Below are positions 45,359 to 54,081 of a stretch of DNA of 64,000 nt, one piece after another. Numbering within the stretch: position 1 is the stretch's first letter; the number at the start of each line of letters is the position of its first letter. This stretch comes from DATKXU01 sp035528905 (GTDB lineage Bacteria > Armatimonadota > UBA5829 > DTJY01). The position numbers and the translations under genes are program-made. The stretch covers positions 16,455 through 80,454 of the forward strand of contig DATKXU010000083.1 of the NCBI GenBank assembly GCA_035528905.1. The letters run 5' to 3'. The notes beneath the pieces are model-generated. The model was not told where the DNA came from. It made no database searches and worked only from the letters and a program-made list of their open reading frames with translations.

Positions 45359-45955
45359 TCACGTGGTATCCTGGTCTCGCGATGCCTCGGCTGGGGGCAG
45401 CACGGCTTTCAGCCGGCCCTCAATGGCGTCGAGAAGCGCCCCGGCTTCCAGCTTGACCGTGCGCCCTGCCATCCATGCGGAGACAAGCTGAATCGCCAGA
45501 TCGGCCACAACCAGCGCTTGGAGCTTGTCCGCGTAATCTGTGACCACATAATAATGATCGCCGATACCCCGCGCGAGATCAATGGATCTCTGCCCGGAAA
45601 AGCCGCTGCACCCGCTGTTGGAACGGCCCAGCATATGCAGGATTAGATGTTCGATCAAGTGAGGCACAGTCGTGCCCTTCTCGATCTCTTCCCTGAAACC
45701 GTGCCGAGTGCTACCGGCGCCACAGACGTGCGCATACGCGTCGTCCGTCTGCGGTAATATTCCGGGCAGCGCCGCTTCCATTTTCTTTGCCAGGCGACAA
45801 ATACCGGTCGTATGCAGCTCCGATTCGTTCTCGATCTTGAGAACGAGGATCATCCGTCCCCTGCGGCGATTGGTCTCACCATCACGGGTCTGCGTGGAGC
45901 CTTCCTCAAAGATGGTTCTCAGAACTTTCAGTGTATGCTCTCCCTTACAATGCAT
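45359..45955 (-). CDS. stand-alone protein resembling the cyanophycin synthetase N-terminal domain
   Basis: A 198-residue protein. LKVLRTIFEEG near the start, then the central block GFREEIEKGTTVPHLIEHLILHMLG and the later DHYYVVTDYADKLQALVVADLAIQLV, match the pattern of the CphA N-terminal domain (GGFxERVxEGTxxGHxxEHVALELQ ... YxVVxEYxDE). The ATP-grasp and Mur-ligase-like domains of cyanophycin synthetase are absent. I chose ATG 45955 because the resemblance begins right after it; ATG 45853, with AGGGGA upstream, is the alternative. A TATAAT lies near 45983-45988. Function is unknown; it may bind a peptide or amino-acid polymer. Confidence 0.62.
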   Translation of the reverse strand: MHCKGEHTLKVLRTIFEEGSTQTRDGETNRRRGRMILVLKIENESELHTTGICRLAKKMEAALPGILPQTDDAYAHVCGAGSTRHGFREEIEKGTTVPHLIEHLILHMLGRSNSGCSGFSGQRSIDLARGIGDHYYVVTDYADKLQALVVADLAIQLVSAWMAGRTVKLEAGALLDAIEGRLKAVLPPAEASRDQDTT

Positions 45956-46090
45956 CAGCCGTCGTCGGCTGTCTATATCTATTATAACATGGGCGTCGTC
46001 AGTCGGCCACTCCGGTTGTCCGAAACAGCACGCCGGGTGCAACCTCCTCTTTCGAGGATGCGCAGGCTCCAAGTCCACAATTTGCATCTG

Positions 46091-46120
46091 TTGTCAAGCG
46101 CCCGAAGCATATGATATACT
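46091..46120 (+). promoter_or_regulatory. promoter of lysC
   Basis: TTGTCA (46091-46096) and TATACT (46115-46120) with 18 nt spacing. The leader to lysC is about 150 nt; I could not recognise a lysine riboswitch in it. Confidence 0.7.
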
Positions 46121-46279
46121 CTCATAGCCCTGGAGGCTCGAACGACACGCTCGTCGTGTACCAGGCACTTGCGCAGGAAAACGGATTGAGCTACACTAAT
46201 ATGGACAGCGTGGCAAGCGCAACGTCCGGGTCCAGAACGACGCTGGGGGCTTACTATCGCGAGAAAGGGCTGTTGAAAA

Positions 46280-47530
46280 GTGGTCATCGTTCAGAAATAC
46301 GGCGGTAGTTCGGTGGCGACAACCGAGAAGATATGCAATGTGGCCAAGCGAATCAAGAGGGCCGCACAGGACAGCCAGGTTGTGGTCACCGTATCAGCCA
46401 TGGGAGACACAACGGACGAGCTGATCGCCATGGCGAAAGCCATCAGCACGCTGCCTGACGAGCGAGAGCTCGACAAGCTTCTAGCGACCGGCGAGCAGGC
46501 TAGTAGTGCGCTACTGACGATGGCTTTGCACGAACTAGGCGTGCCTTCCATCTCGCTGACAGGCGGACAGGCAGGCATAATAACAGAGAAGGTCCCGGGC
46601 AAGGCAAGAATACTGAAGCTTGACCCTCAGAGGATACAAAACGAGCTCGCCGAAGGAAAGGTTGTCGTAGTGGCGGGCTTCCAAGGAATCACCGACGACG
46701 CAACCTGGGCGGATATCACTACACTGGGCAGGGGAGGATCGGACACGACCGCGGTAGCCCTTGCCGCAGCGCTCCGGGCCGAAAGATGCGAAATATACAC
46801 GGATGTGGACGGAGTCTTCACTGCGGACCCCAGGGTCGTGCTCAACGCGCGAAAGCTGAACCGCATCTCCTACGAAGAAATGCTCGAGCTCGCCGAGCAA
46901 GGTGCGCGTGTCATGCACTCCAGGGCAGTTGAATTAGGCGAGCTATACGGAGTTGACATACTCGTCGCTCACAGCGTTAGAGAGGTTCCGGGAACACTCA
47001 TTACAAGGGAGGATCGCAACATGGAAGCGCTGAATCCCGTCCGCGGGATCGCCCATGAAACAGACATTGCGAAGATAACCGTCGTTGCGGTGCCCGACCG
47101 CCCGGGGATCGCGTACCAGATATTCCACGCGCTGGCAGAGGCCAACATCAGCGTAGACATCATCGTCCAGAACGTAAGCCTTCAGGGTGTCACGGACCTG
47201 TCGTTCACGGTCAACCTGGCCGACCTGGCGAAGGCGCAGAAGGCGCTCGAACCCGTTGCCCGCAACATCGGCGCGAAGGAGATGACGAGCTCTGTGGACC
47301 TGGCGAAGGTATCAATCGTCGGCACAGGCATCCGCAGCCACCCCGGCTACGCTGACAGTATGTTCGGAGCTCTCGCCAGAGAAGGAATCAACATCGTATC
47401 AATCACGACGAGCGAGATTCGCATTACTTGTCTCATAGACAAGGCCGACGTCCAGAGGGCAGTCCAGGCTCTGCATGCCGCCTTCGAGCTGGAGAAGCCT
47501 GAGGGAGAGGTCAAGGGCGTTATCGCGTAG
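46280..47530 (+). CDS. lysC: aspartokinase
   Basis: Aspartokinase phosphorylates aspartate, the first step to lysine, threonine, methionine and diaminopimelate. The 416-residue protein has the N-terminal [45 protein letters not shown] and the ADPRVV loop of the kinase domain. Two ACT domains follow ([40 protein letters not shown]), which usually bind lysine or threonine for feedback inhibition. The length and ACT arrangement fit the Gram-positive/alpha-beta type rather than the fused ThrA type. The start is GTG. It stands alone between the CphA-like gene and rpsF. Confidence 0.95.
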   Translation: MVIVQKYGGSSVATTEKICNVAKRIKRAAQDSQVVVTVSAMGDTTDELIAMAKAISTLPDERELDKLLATGEQASSALLTMALHELGVPSISLTGGQAGIITEKVPGKARILKLDPQRIQNELAEGKVVVVAGFQGITDDATWADITTLGRGGSDTTAVALAAALRAERCEIYTDVDGVFTADPRVVLNARKLNRISYEEMLELAEQGARVMHSRAVELGELYGVDILVAHSVREVPGTLITREDRNMEALNPVRGIAHETDIAKITVVAVPDRPGIAYQIFHALAEANISVDIIVQNVSLQGVTDLSFTVNLADLAKAQKALEPVARNIGAKEMTSSVDLAKVSIVGTGIRSHPGYADSMFGALAREGINIVSITTSEIRITCLIDKADVQRAVQALHAAFELEKPEGEVKGVIA

Positions 47531-47638
47531 TTCAGCCTTCGAACAGCGCACAGCGAGCGACTTCGGAAGTGGCGAGGCTCATCCCCTGCTTTTGTGCGCC
47601 TACGCGCAGGATTTACCCGACTCCACCAAGACTTACAG

Positions 47639-47667
47639 TTGCAAAACCGCATTACAACTGCTATAAT
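47639..47667 (+). promoter_or_regulatory. promoter of rpsF-ssb-rpsR
   Basis: TTGCAA (47639-47644) and TATAAT (47662-47667) with 17 nt spacing, giving a leader of about 125 nt. Confidence 0.85.
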
Positions 47668-47749
47668 GCTCAAACGCTGTGCCTGCAGCGGCACCGGGAT
47701 TCTGCGGGTCGAAATGCTTGGGTTTGCATAGGTCCCGGTGGTCCTTCCT

Positions 47750-47771
47750 GCTCCGAGCTTCGACTCGGAGC
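47750..47771 (+). promoter_or_regulatory. hairpin in the rpsF leader, possible S6:S18 autoregulation element
   Basis: An 8-bp stem (GCTCCGAG/CTCGGAGC, 47750-47771) with a 6-nt loop lies about 25 nt ahead of rpsF. Ribosomal protein S6:S18 complexes are known to bind rpsF leaders with CCG-containing loops in several phyla; whether this leader matches that motif I could not establish. Confidence 0.3.
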
Positions 47772-47797
47772 CGACTAGCCCGAGGGGAGGTGAAAGA

Positions 47798-48091
47798 ATG
47801 GTCCGTCCGTACGAAGCTCTATACATTGTCCACCCTGACCTCTCAGACGAGGAAATAGAAGCCATCATAGAAAAGTACAAGCAAGTGGTTGCGGAACAGG
47901 GCGGCGAGGTCGAGAGCACGAACCGCTGGGAGAAGCGCCGCCTGGCCTATGACGTCAAAGGCCAAAGGGAAGGCATCTACGTGCTCATGACTTTCAAGAG
48001 CGAAGCGAAGGCAGCAGCGGAATTGACCCGGCTGCTCAAAATAGGCGATAACGTGCTGCGCCACATAATTGTCCGCTTGGACGAGGAATAG
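47798..48091 (+). CDS. rpsF: 30S ribosomal protein S6
   Basis: S6 binds with S18 to the central domain of 16S rRNA. The 97-residue protein matches the family along its length: RPYEALYIVHPDLSDEEIEA, NRWEKRRLAYDVKGQREGIYV, and a final LRHIIVRLDEE. ATG 47798 has GGGGAGGTGAAAGA directly upstream; the open frame extends further but without a better start. It leads rpsF-ssb-rpsR, the classical order. Confidence 0.97.
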   Translation: MVRPYEALYIVHPDLSDEEIEAIIEKYKQVVAEQGGEVESTNRWEKRRLAYDVKGQREGIYVLMTFKSEAKAAAELTRLLKIGDNVLRHIIVRLDEE

Positions 48092-48172
48092 GTACTGGGC
48101 TGTACGAGTATTCGGAGGCAGATAAGCAGCAGTGAGCCCTGTATACGGCCTGTAAGTGAGGAGGAAGATAGC

Positions 48173-48613
48173 ATGTTAAACCGCGTGGTCCTTATCGGAA
48201 GACTCGCCAATGACCCTGAGTTGAAGTACACACCAAGCGGCATACCGGTGACCACATTCACACTTGCCGTCAATCGCATACCGAACGCCCAGGGCGAACG
48301 CGAGGCGGATTTCATCCCCATTGTGGCCTGGCGACAATCAGCCGAATTCGCTGCAAACTATCTGACGAAAGGGCGCTTGGTCGCTGTCGAGGGAAAGCTG
48401 CAGATACGATCATGGGTCGCTCAAGACGGTTCACGTCGCAAGACGGCTGAGGTAGTCGCGGACAACCTGAGGTCGCTCGACAAGCCGAAGGAGCAAGTCC
48501 AGCCTGCTGCCGAAGAACCAACTGCCGAAGAACCAGCTGCCGAAGAGCCAGCTGCCAAGGCGACCACCGAGGTCTCAGGGGACGAATTCGAAGATCCATT
48601 TGCCGATGAGTAG
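48173..48613 (+). CDS. ssb: single-stranded DNA-binding protein
   Basis: SSB coats single-stranded DNA in replication and repair and recruits partners by its acidic tip. The 146-residue protein has an OB-fold (LNRVVLIGRLANDPELKYTPSG, ADFIPIVAWRQSAEF, LVAVEGKLQIRSW) of about 110 residues. A linker of repeated AEEP(T/A) units encoded by imperfect 15-nt tandem repeats (about 48511-48555) follows, then the acidic end FEDPFADE. The tip lacks the usual final DIPF, with DPFADE in its place. It lies between rpsF and rpsR. Confidence 0.95.
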   Translation: MLNRVVLIGRLANDPELKYTPSGIPVTTFTLAVNRIPNAQGEREADFIPIVAWRQSAEFAANYLTKGRLVAVEGKLQIRSWVAQDGSRRKTAEVVADNLRSLDKPKEQVQPAAEEPTAEEPAAEEPAAKATTEVSGDEFEDPFADE

Positions 48614-48679
48614 TCTGCACGAGGATGGCTGCTCAGCAAGCCGGAATTCTGACATGCCCTCAAGGAGGTTATTCATAAT

Positions 48680-48916
48680 ATGGTACGTAAGCCCATGAGG
48701 TTTAGGAGAACCCGACGCAGGGTCTGTGCCTTTTGCGTGGATAAAGTCGAGTCTATAGATTACAAGAACGCAGCTAAGTTGCGGAAGTACGTCTCGGACA
48801 GGGGAAAGATCCTTGCGAGAAGAACAACGGGCACATGCGCGTCGCACCAGCGGATTCTGACGCACGCCATCAAGAGAGCGAGGGAGATTGCTCTGCTCCC
48901 GTTCACTGCTGAATAG
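48680..48916 (+). CDS. rpsR: 30S ribosomal protein S18
   Basis: S18 pairs with S6 on the 30S platform. The 78-residue protein has [19 protein letters not shown] near the start and [25 protein letters not shown] at the end. CAFC plus the later Cys and His suggest the zinc-binding (C+) form. An AAGGAGG ribosome-binding site is present. A hairpin follows the stop. Confidence 0.97.
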   Translation: MVRKPMRFRRTRRRVCAFCVDKVESIDYKNAAKLRKYVSDRGKILARRTTGTCASHQRILTHAIKRAREIALLPFTAE

Positions 48917-48944
48917 CAGCGGGCGAGCCGCGAGGAGTATCAAG

Positions 48945-48980
48945 AACGGCGTGAGCCGAATTCCGGCCCGCGCCGTTTCT
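48945..48980 (+). terminator. hairpin after rpsR
   Basis: AACGGCG pairs with CGCCGTT (48945-48951 and 48971-48977), with an inner GCCG/CGGC, followed by TTCTACTT. It lies between convergent rpsR and rlmN. Confidence 0.6.
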
Positions 48981-48982
48981 AC

Positions 48983-50026
48983 TTATGGCCCCTCCGGGCT
49001 GGTTCGCAGCCGAAGCTGACCACAGGCGGCGGAGACAGCATGGCCTCGCTCTACACGCTGGGTCACCGCTATCCCGGCGCACTCCAACACCGACCGAAAC
49101 GCGCCTATACGCGCCTGAGAAGGCCGGCTGAGCGGCAGCCCCTGGACGGCGTTGTAAGGGATAAGGTTCACATTGCAGAGAATCCCACGCAGCACAGCCA
49201 CAAGCTCGTGCGCCAGGTGCAGAGAGTCGTTAAGCCCGCGGATCAGCAAGTACTCGAACGTTATCCGGCGGCGGGTATAGTCGGCATATTGCCTACACGC
49301 GGCCAGCAGTTCTTCTAATGGATAGCGCTCAGCGATCGGGACGATCTGTCGGCGCAGTTGGTCGTTCGGCGCGTGAAGCGATACAGCAAGCGCGATCTGG
49401 AGCTTCTCTGCTGCAAGCTTCTCGATCCTCGGTGTGATGCCGACGGTCGAGACTGCGATGTGCCGCATCGCAATGCCGACTTCGCAATTGAGGATTCGGA
49501 TACTTCTCACGACGGGGTCATAGTTCAGCAGCGGCTCTCCCATGCCCATGTAGACCACATGGCTCACACGGCGCGCGCTCTGCTGCCGAACCGTAAGCGC
49601 CTGGTCAATTATCTCGCCCGCCGTGAGGTTGCGCACCAACCCGTCCATGCCGGTGGCGCAGAACGTGCATCCGGCCGCGCACCCGACCTGCGTGGATACG
49701 CAGACAGAAACCCGGCTCTCGTACGGCAGCAGGACCGTCTCGATCCGCTGAGCATCCTCTAGCTCCAAGAGGAACTTCGACGTGCCATCCGGCAAGTCGC
49801 TGGTCGCCGCCACACGTGAGCGGTACAGCGCGCCCTCCTGACTCAATCGGGCGCGAAAGCTCGCCGGCAGATCGAGCATTTCCTCCATGCCGGCGGCATT
49901 CCGCTTGTATAACCACGACGCGAGCTGGCGGCCTCGGAACTTCCGCTCGCCGAGAGATTCGGCCAGCGCTTCCAGGTCAGCAATGGTCATGCCCAGCAGA
50001 TATGCGGCTTGTCTCTGCGCTCCCAT
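48983..50026 (-). CDS. rlmN: dual-specificity RNA methyltransferase RlmN
   Basis: A radical SAM enzyme that methylates A2503 of 23S rRNA and A37 of some tRNAs at C2. The 347-residue protein has KFRGRQLASWLYKRN, the cluster motif GCAAGCTFCATG, YMGMGEPLLNYD, and CGQLRLR at the C terminus. The acceptor Cys in SAACGQL fits the two-cysteine mechanism. I chose ATG 50026 (GAQRQAAYLLGMTIADLE), though its ribosome-binding site is weak; a longer frame to 50071 is possible. It is a single gene after the pilB terminator. Confidence 0.94.
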   Translation of the reverse strand: MGAQRQAAYLLGMTIADLEALAESLGERKFRGRQLASWLYKRNAAGMEEMLDLPASFRARLSQEGALYRSRVAATSDLPDGTSKFLLELEDAQRIETVLLPYESRVSVCVSTQVGCAAGCTFCATGMDGLVRNLTAGEIIDQALTVRQQSARRVSHVVYMGMGEPLLNYDPVVRSIRILNCEVGIAMRHIAVSTVGITPRIEKLAAEKLQIALAVSLHAPNDQLRRQIVPIAERYPLEELLAACRQYADYTRRRITFEYLLIRGLNDSLHLAHELVAVLRGILCNVNLIPYNAVQGLPLSRPSQARIGAFRSVLECAGIAVTQRVERGHAVSAACGQLRLRTSPEGP

Positions 50027-50060
50027 GTCTCTATCCGGAATACGAATACCATGCGGCCGG

Positions 50061-50096
50061 ACAAAAAGCAAGTGCGAGGTTCGAACCTCGCACTTG
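50061..50096 (-). terminator. intrinsic terminator of the pilB gene
   Basis: A perfect 28-nt palindrome (14-bp arms, 50069-50096) with effectively no spacer, followed on the minus strand by CTTTTTGT. It lies about 45 nt after the pilB stop. Confidence 0.9.
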
Positions 50097-50142
50097 AATC
50101 ACGCAAACCTGGGGTTGCAAACCGCGTTCTAACTGCGCAAGA

Positions 50143-51906
50143 TCACGCAGCCTTGAGTTCGGCGCCGACGCCGCCGGCGTCTCCATTCACCGCATCCGCT
50201 TCGAAGAAGACCCTGCGTTGAACTTCCTCCACAGTTGTAATCCCTGCCATGACCTTGCTCGCAGCGTCCTGACGCATAGTTGCCATTCCGGCCTCGATGG
50301 CCGCCTGCCTGAGCTCGTTCGCGGATGCTTTTGCCAAAGCCAGGCGACTGATGTTCTCGTTCATAGCCATTATCTCAAGTACGGTTGTACGGCCCTTGTA
50401 CCCCGCATTGCCGCACTCTTGGCACCCGACGGCCCGATACAGGGTAACTTTCTCTTCCAGGGCGAGACCAAGCAGAATCTTCGTTCGATTGTCCGGCTCG
50501 TAAGGCTCCTTGCAGGCCGGGCACAGCACGCGTACAAGTCGCTGCGCCTGAACGCCCACGATCGCCGAGCTTACCAAGAACGGCTCGACATCCATATCGA
50601 GCAGCCGGGTGACGGAGCTCGGAGAATCATTGCAGTGAAGCGTGCTCAGGACAAGGTGCCCCGTCAATGCGGCCCGGAACGCGATATCCGCAGTTTCCGT
50701 ATCTCGGATTTCGCCCACCAGCACAATGTCGGGGTCCTGCCTCAATATCGTCCTGAGCTGGTTTGCGAACGTAAGCCCGATCTTCTCGTGTACGTTCGTC
50801 TGGTTGATTCCCTCAAGCTCGTACTCGACCGGGTCCTCGACAGTCATTATGTTGATGCGCTCCGATTTCAGCACGTTCAGTGCGGCGTACAAGGTAGTGG
50901 TCTTCCCACTCCCGGTTGGTCCCGTGACAAGAATAATCCCGTAAGGTTGCGTCAAGAGCCTCTCGAAGCTCCTGAGGTCCCTTTCTGAAAAGCCAAGGCT
51001 GTCCAGCGGGATCAGGCCAAGAGATCTGTCGAGAATGCGGAGCACTACGCGTTCGCCGTGAATGGTAGGGTTGGTGGATACGCGGAGGTCAACGCTCTTG
51101 TCGTCTATGCGGATGGTGGCTCGTCCATCCTGGGGCAGCCGTCGCTCGGAAATATCCAGCTCCGTCATGATTTTGATGCGCGACGCTATCGCTGCGTGCA
51201 ATGACCTCGGTATGTTTTTCACAAGATGGAGCTCGCCGTCAATCCTGAAACGAACGTCAACGCCGTTTCGCCTTGGCTCGATATGGATGTCGCTCGCCTT
51301 CCTGCGCACCGCCTGGGTAAGCAGCAGGTTCACCATCCTAACAACGGGAGCACGGTGGCTCTGCCGTTTCACCTCGTCAATGTTCTCGAAATCGTCCGTT
51401 GACTCCACTGGCGCCAGCTCGACATCCGAAGCGGCCTGCTGCAAGACACTCTGGAGATCGGTAGACTTGTAGTTCCCGCACTGCCGATCAATGCATTCGG
51501 CGATTCGCCATTCCGTCGCCAGCGCAGGCTCGACACGGCACTTCGTCTCAAACTGAACCAGGTCTATGGCCTCTACATCCAGCGGGTTCGCCATGGCGAC
51601 GGTCACCTTGTTCCCCGCCTTCTTCACGGGCAAGACCTTGTAGGTGCGAGCAACGGATTCGGAGATCAATCCTACTACTTCGGGGTCTAACTCTTGTTCC
51701 TGGAGATTGACGTAGCCGACATCAAGCTGGATAGCTCTTGCCTCGGTAACCTGCTCTTCCGTGGCAAGGTTCAGCGCAATCAATGCCTCACCCAGTTTCA
51801 CGTGACTGCGCCGCTGCTCCTCGAGCGCAGCATCGAGCTGGCTCTTCGTAATGACGTTATTCGCCATGAGGATCTGGCCTAAAGGTTTGTTGTACAGCTC
51901 ATCCAT
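50143..51906 (-). CDS. pilB: PilB/GspE-type assembly ATPase
   Basis: A hexameric ATPase that powers type IV pilus extension or type II secretion. The 587-residue protein has an N-terminal MshEN-type domain (LGQILMANNVITKSQLDAALEEQ) that in some homologues binds c-di-GMP. The secretion ATPase core has Walker A VTGPTGSGKTTTLYAAL, an Asp box, Walker B DIVLVGEIRDTET and a His box. A zinc-binding tetra-Cys loop (CPACKEPYE, CQECGNAGYKG) is present. ATG 51906 has AGGA 9 nt upstream. No pilin or pilC/T genes lie next to it. Confidence 0.93.
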   Translation of the reverse strand: MDELYNKPLGQILMANNVITKSQLDAALEEQRRSHVKLGEALIALNLATEEQVTEARAIQLDVGYVNLQEQELDPEVVGLISESVARTYKVLPVKKAGNKVTVAMANPLDVEAIDLVQFETKCRVEPALATEWRIAECIDRQCGNYKSTDLQSVLQQAASDVELAPVESTDDFENIDEVKRQSHRAPVVRMVNLLLTQAVRRKASDIHIEPRRNGVDVRFRIDGELHLVKNIPRSLHAAIASRIKIMTELDISERRLPQDGRATIRIDDKSVDLRVSTNPTIHGERVVLRILDRSLGLIPLDSLGFSERDLRSFERLLTQPYGIILVTGPTGSGKTTTLYAALNVLKSERINIMTVEDPVEYELEGINQTNVHEKIGLTFANQLRTILRQDPDIVLVGEIRDTETADIAFRAALTGHLVLSTLHCNDSPSSVTRLLDMDVEPFLVSSAIVGVQAQRLVRVLCPACKEPYEPDNRTKILLGLALEEKVTLYRAVGCQECGNAGYKGRTTVLEIMAMNENISRLALAKASANELRQAAIEAGMATMRQDAASKVMAGITTVEEVQRRVFFEADAVNGDAGGVGAELKAA

Positions 51907-51972
51907 TTGGCAGTTCCTATCCCAACTGAGAGTCAAACACTAGTTCCGCCGCGGCTGCGCAGCGTCGAGAAA

Positions 51973-52212
51973 TCATGTGTCCCCACGATGGGTTAGTTTG
52001 TCAATCGACTCGCTCACTTGCTGGGCGGCTTCGGCAGTCTGCTTCGCGTCACATCGGATGGTGATTCTCAGTACCGAACCTTCTCCTGCGCCTTCGGGGA
52101 GGAGGTCTTTCGCGACAACGAGGGTCCACTGCTCATGCTCGCCAACAAGCACAACAGCCTTATCCCCCTCGATGCGGTCCACGAATCCGCGCAATTCTTT
52201 CTTTGCTGTCAT
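51973..52212 (-). CDS. DUF3006 small protein
   Basis: A 79-residue protein beginning KKELRGFVDRIEGDKAVVLVGE, the DUF3006 pattern, with a small beta-rich fold. Such genes are often directly downstream of ComEC-like metallo-beta-lactamase hydrolases, as here: the start overlaps the preceding stop by 4 nt (ATGA). Its role is unknown. Confidence 0.8.
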   Translation of the reverse strand: MTAKKELRGFVDRIEGDKAVVLVGEHEQWTLVVAKDLLPEGAGEGSVLRITIRCDAKQTAEAAQQVSESIDKLTHRGDT

Positions 52213-53084
52213 CGCTCTGTCGCCACCTGCACCGCCCTGCCATCCGTGGTGAACACTATGTTGCCGTTGTGGTCCGTCCTGTAGACTGCGGCTCCGCAGG
52301 CATTCAGCCGTCTCAGAACTGCGCGGCCCGGATGCCCGTACTGGTTTTCCGCTCCTACCGAGATCACCGCGTATTGCGGCCATACCACCTGGAGAAACTC
52401 GTTCGACGTGCTCTCCTGGCTTCCGTGATGCGCCACCTTCAGGATCGTGCTCTGCAGCTCCCGCCGGGCAGCCAGAATCCTGTCTTCCGCTTCAGACTGG
52501 ATGTCCCCTGGAAGCAGCAGGCTCACGTCGCCATACGTCGCACGTACGACAACGGATCCGTTGTTCAGGGCTGCCTCCCCGCTCGGAACATAGTCATCCG
52601 CGGGCCAGATAATATCGAGACTGACGCTCTTGCTCACTTGCGGGCGCTGGTATGCGCTTCCCCGACGGTAGTCAATCCTTCGGGCCTGGAAGCTGGATAA
52701 GACCTCCTTATACGTCTGGCTGCCGTGCGGATAGCCAGCATCTATTACCTGCGATACCCCGAATCGCTCGAGCACTCGCGGCAGGCCGCCGATATGATCC
52801 ATATGCGGGTGCGTGATCACCAGCAGATCAATTCGGTCAACACCATGCCGGTCCAGATAGCGCACGACGTCCTCAGCGCTGTCCCTATCGCCTGCGTCTA
52901 TCAGTACATTACGCCCGTCCGGGGTCTGAAGAAGAATGCAGTCCCCCTGGCCCACGTCCAAGAAATGGACCTCTAAGCGACCATCAGGCGGACTAGAGCC
53001 TCTGTGTTCCGGGCCCAGCGCAACCAGGGCTGCGATGCAGACCGGCAGTAGGGCTACTACAATTATAGGCAGAATCTTCCGCAT
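52209..53084 (-). CDS. ComEC/Rec2-type metallo-beta-lactamase-fold hydrolase, secreted
   Basis: A 291-residue exported protein: a signal/anchor segment (RKILPIIVVALLPVCIAALVAL) followed by a metallo-beta-lactamase fold. Motifs are LDVGQGDCILLQ, ITHPHMDHIGG with the HxHxDH zinc ligands, a later PGD and VAHHGSQESTS. It resembles the extracellular hydrolase domain of ComEC, thought to degrade the non-imported DNA strand, but it lacks the ComEC membrane channel. A DNase or phosphodiesterase role is inferred. It is coupled to the DUF3006 gene. Confidence 0.87.
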   Translation of the reverse strand: MRKILPIIVVALLPVCIAALVALGPEHRGSSPPDGRLEVHFLDVGQGDCILLQTPDGRNVLIDAGDRDSAEDVVRYLDRHGVDRIDLLVITHPHMDHIGGLPRVLERFGVSQVIDAGYPHGSQTYKEVLSSFQARRIDYRRGSAYQRPQVSKSVSLDIIWPADDYVPSGEAALNNGSVVVRATYGDVSLLLPGDIQSEAEDRILAARRELQSTILKVAHHGSQESTSNEFLQVVWPQYAVISVGAENQYGHPGRAVLRRLNACGAAVYRTDHNGNIVFTTDGRAVQVATER

Positions 53085-53468
53085 AGTTTACCTTACATGC
53101 TGACTCAGCATAGCGGAATGGCGGAGAGAAACCCCCGGTCTCCCGGAAGGCCCAGGAACTGCCGTCCTGCAAAGTTCGAGGTTAGAGGTCTGACTGGGGG
53201 GTCCCCGCGGGCACGATACACTTCCACGGGCTCGATCTGGTTTCCTGCATGGAGCGAGATGAAAAGAAAAGGCGCTGCCAGTCCATGGCAGTGCCTTCAA
53301 ACGCGCGCAGATATGTTTCTTACTGTCAGCCCAACATGGACTGCCCTATTCGCGATATGCTCGGCCGTAGGCCAGTCTGCACACGGTCATTCCACGCCCG
53401 CAGCGGACTGAGTATCTCAAGCTCACCGCAGGCAGCTTCTTTACTCAGAATGACGTGCTTGATGCAAG
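53085..53468. other. intergenic region upstream of the MBL gene
   Basis: No gene is supported here. It holds a 15-nt palindrome ATGCTGACTCAGCAT (53097-53111) just ahead of the MBL gene and the terminator of the small downstream-facing gene at 53261-53295. Confidence 0.4.
53261..53295 (-). terminator. intrinsic terminator of the small unknown gene
   Basis: On the minus strand GGCACTGCCA pairs with TGGCAGCGCC (one G-T pair), loop of 5 nt, followed by TTTTCTTTTC. Confidence 0.85.
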
Positions 53469-53717
53469 CTAGGCTGCGGAGCCGAGATCGTACTTCGTCA
53501 CGAACTCCTGGTTCGTGAGATCGTGCAAGTCCTTGTGCAACTGCTCTGCGTACAGGCTCACGGTCTGGGAATCAGAAGAAGTGGCCTTGACGATAGACTT
53601 CCCAGCCTTCTTCTTGTTCCTCAATATCACTACGTAGTACGGCCTGAACACCTGTCCACAGGACTGACGGTCCACCTCCCAGCAGTTAGCTGCCGCTTCC
53701 ACCATATCCCTAGACAT
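53469..53717 (-). CDS. small protein of unknown function
   Basis: An 82-residue cytoplasmic protein. It contains RPYYVVILRNKKKAGKSIVKATSSD and a helical C-terminal part (AEQLHKDLHDLTNQEFVTKY). I do not recognise a family. It has Cys residues at about 12 and 19 but no metal pattern. ATG 53717 has GGTGGGG 6 nt upstream, and an intrinsic terminator lies about 175 nt after the stop, so it looks like a real single-gene unit. Confidence 0.6.
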   Translation of the reverse strand: MSRDMVEAAANCWEVDRQSCGQVFRPYYVVILRNKKKAGKSIVKATSSDSQTVSLYAEQLHKDLHDLTNQEFVTKYDLGSAA

Positions 53718-54081
53718 CGCGTACCCCACCTTTCTGTCCCTACAACGCCAATAGGGCATACCAGCCGCATCCTCGCGGCGCGTTCGATGATTCTATAGAG
53801 TGCTCACGCAGGATGCGCAGTACCGAGCCACGCCAATCCACAACACACGGACGTAAACCGAGTACACGTAGACTCCCTGAGATGTGCGTGGCATATCGTC
53901 CCTACACTCTTATCTTGCCATAATCCGCACTCCACGACGACCGGTAGAATTACCTGAACTGACAAACCCGTAGGGAGCTCAATATGACGCTCGGCTGCCA
54001 AGCGGCTCGCGCTGATGAGTTGAGTCACCTATGCCATAATTCTAAAGAGCCACTAAGCCCCGCCAATCGGGGAGGATTTGC
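53718..54081. other. divergent intergenic region
   Basis: Spacer between the small unknown gene and the methyltransferase. A short frame at 53984-54175 has a fair ribosome-binding site but runs into the methyltransferase in another frame and is unlikely. No clear promoter was found. Confidence 0.35.

Noticed and set aside
46121..46279. Lysine riboswitch before lysC
   Set aside because: The leader is long enough, but I found none of the conserved L-box core sequences and no terminator or sequestering hairpin.
46111..46308. 65-codon plus-strand frame in the lysC leader
   Set aside because: Its ATG lies upstream of the predicted transcription start, has no ribosome-binding site, and overlaps lysC; the peptide resembles nothing I know.
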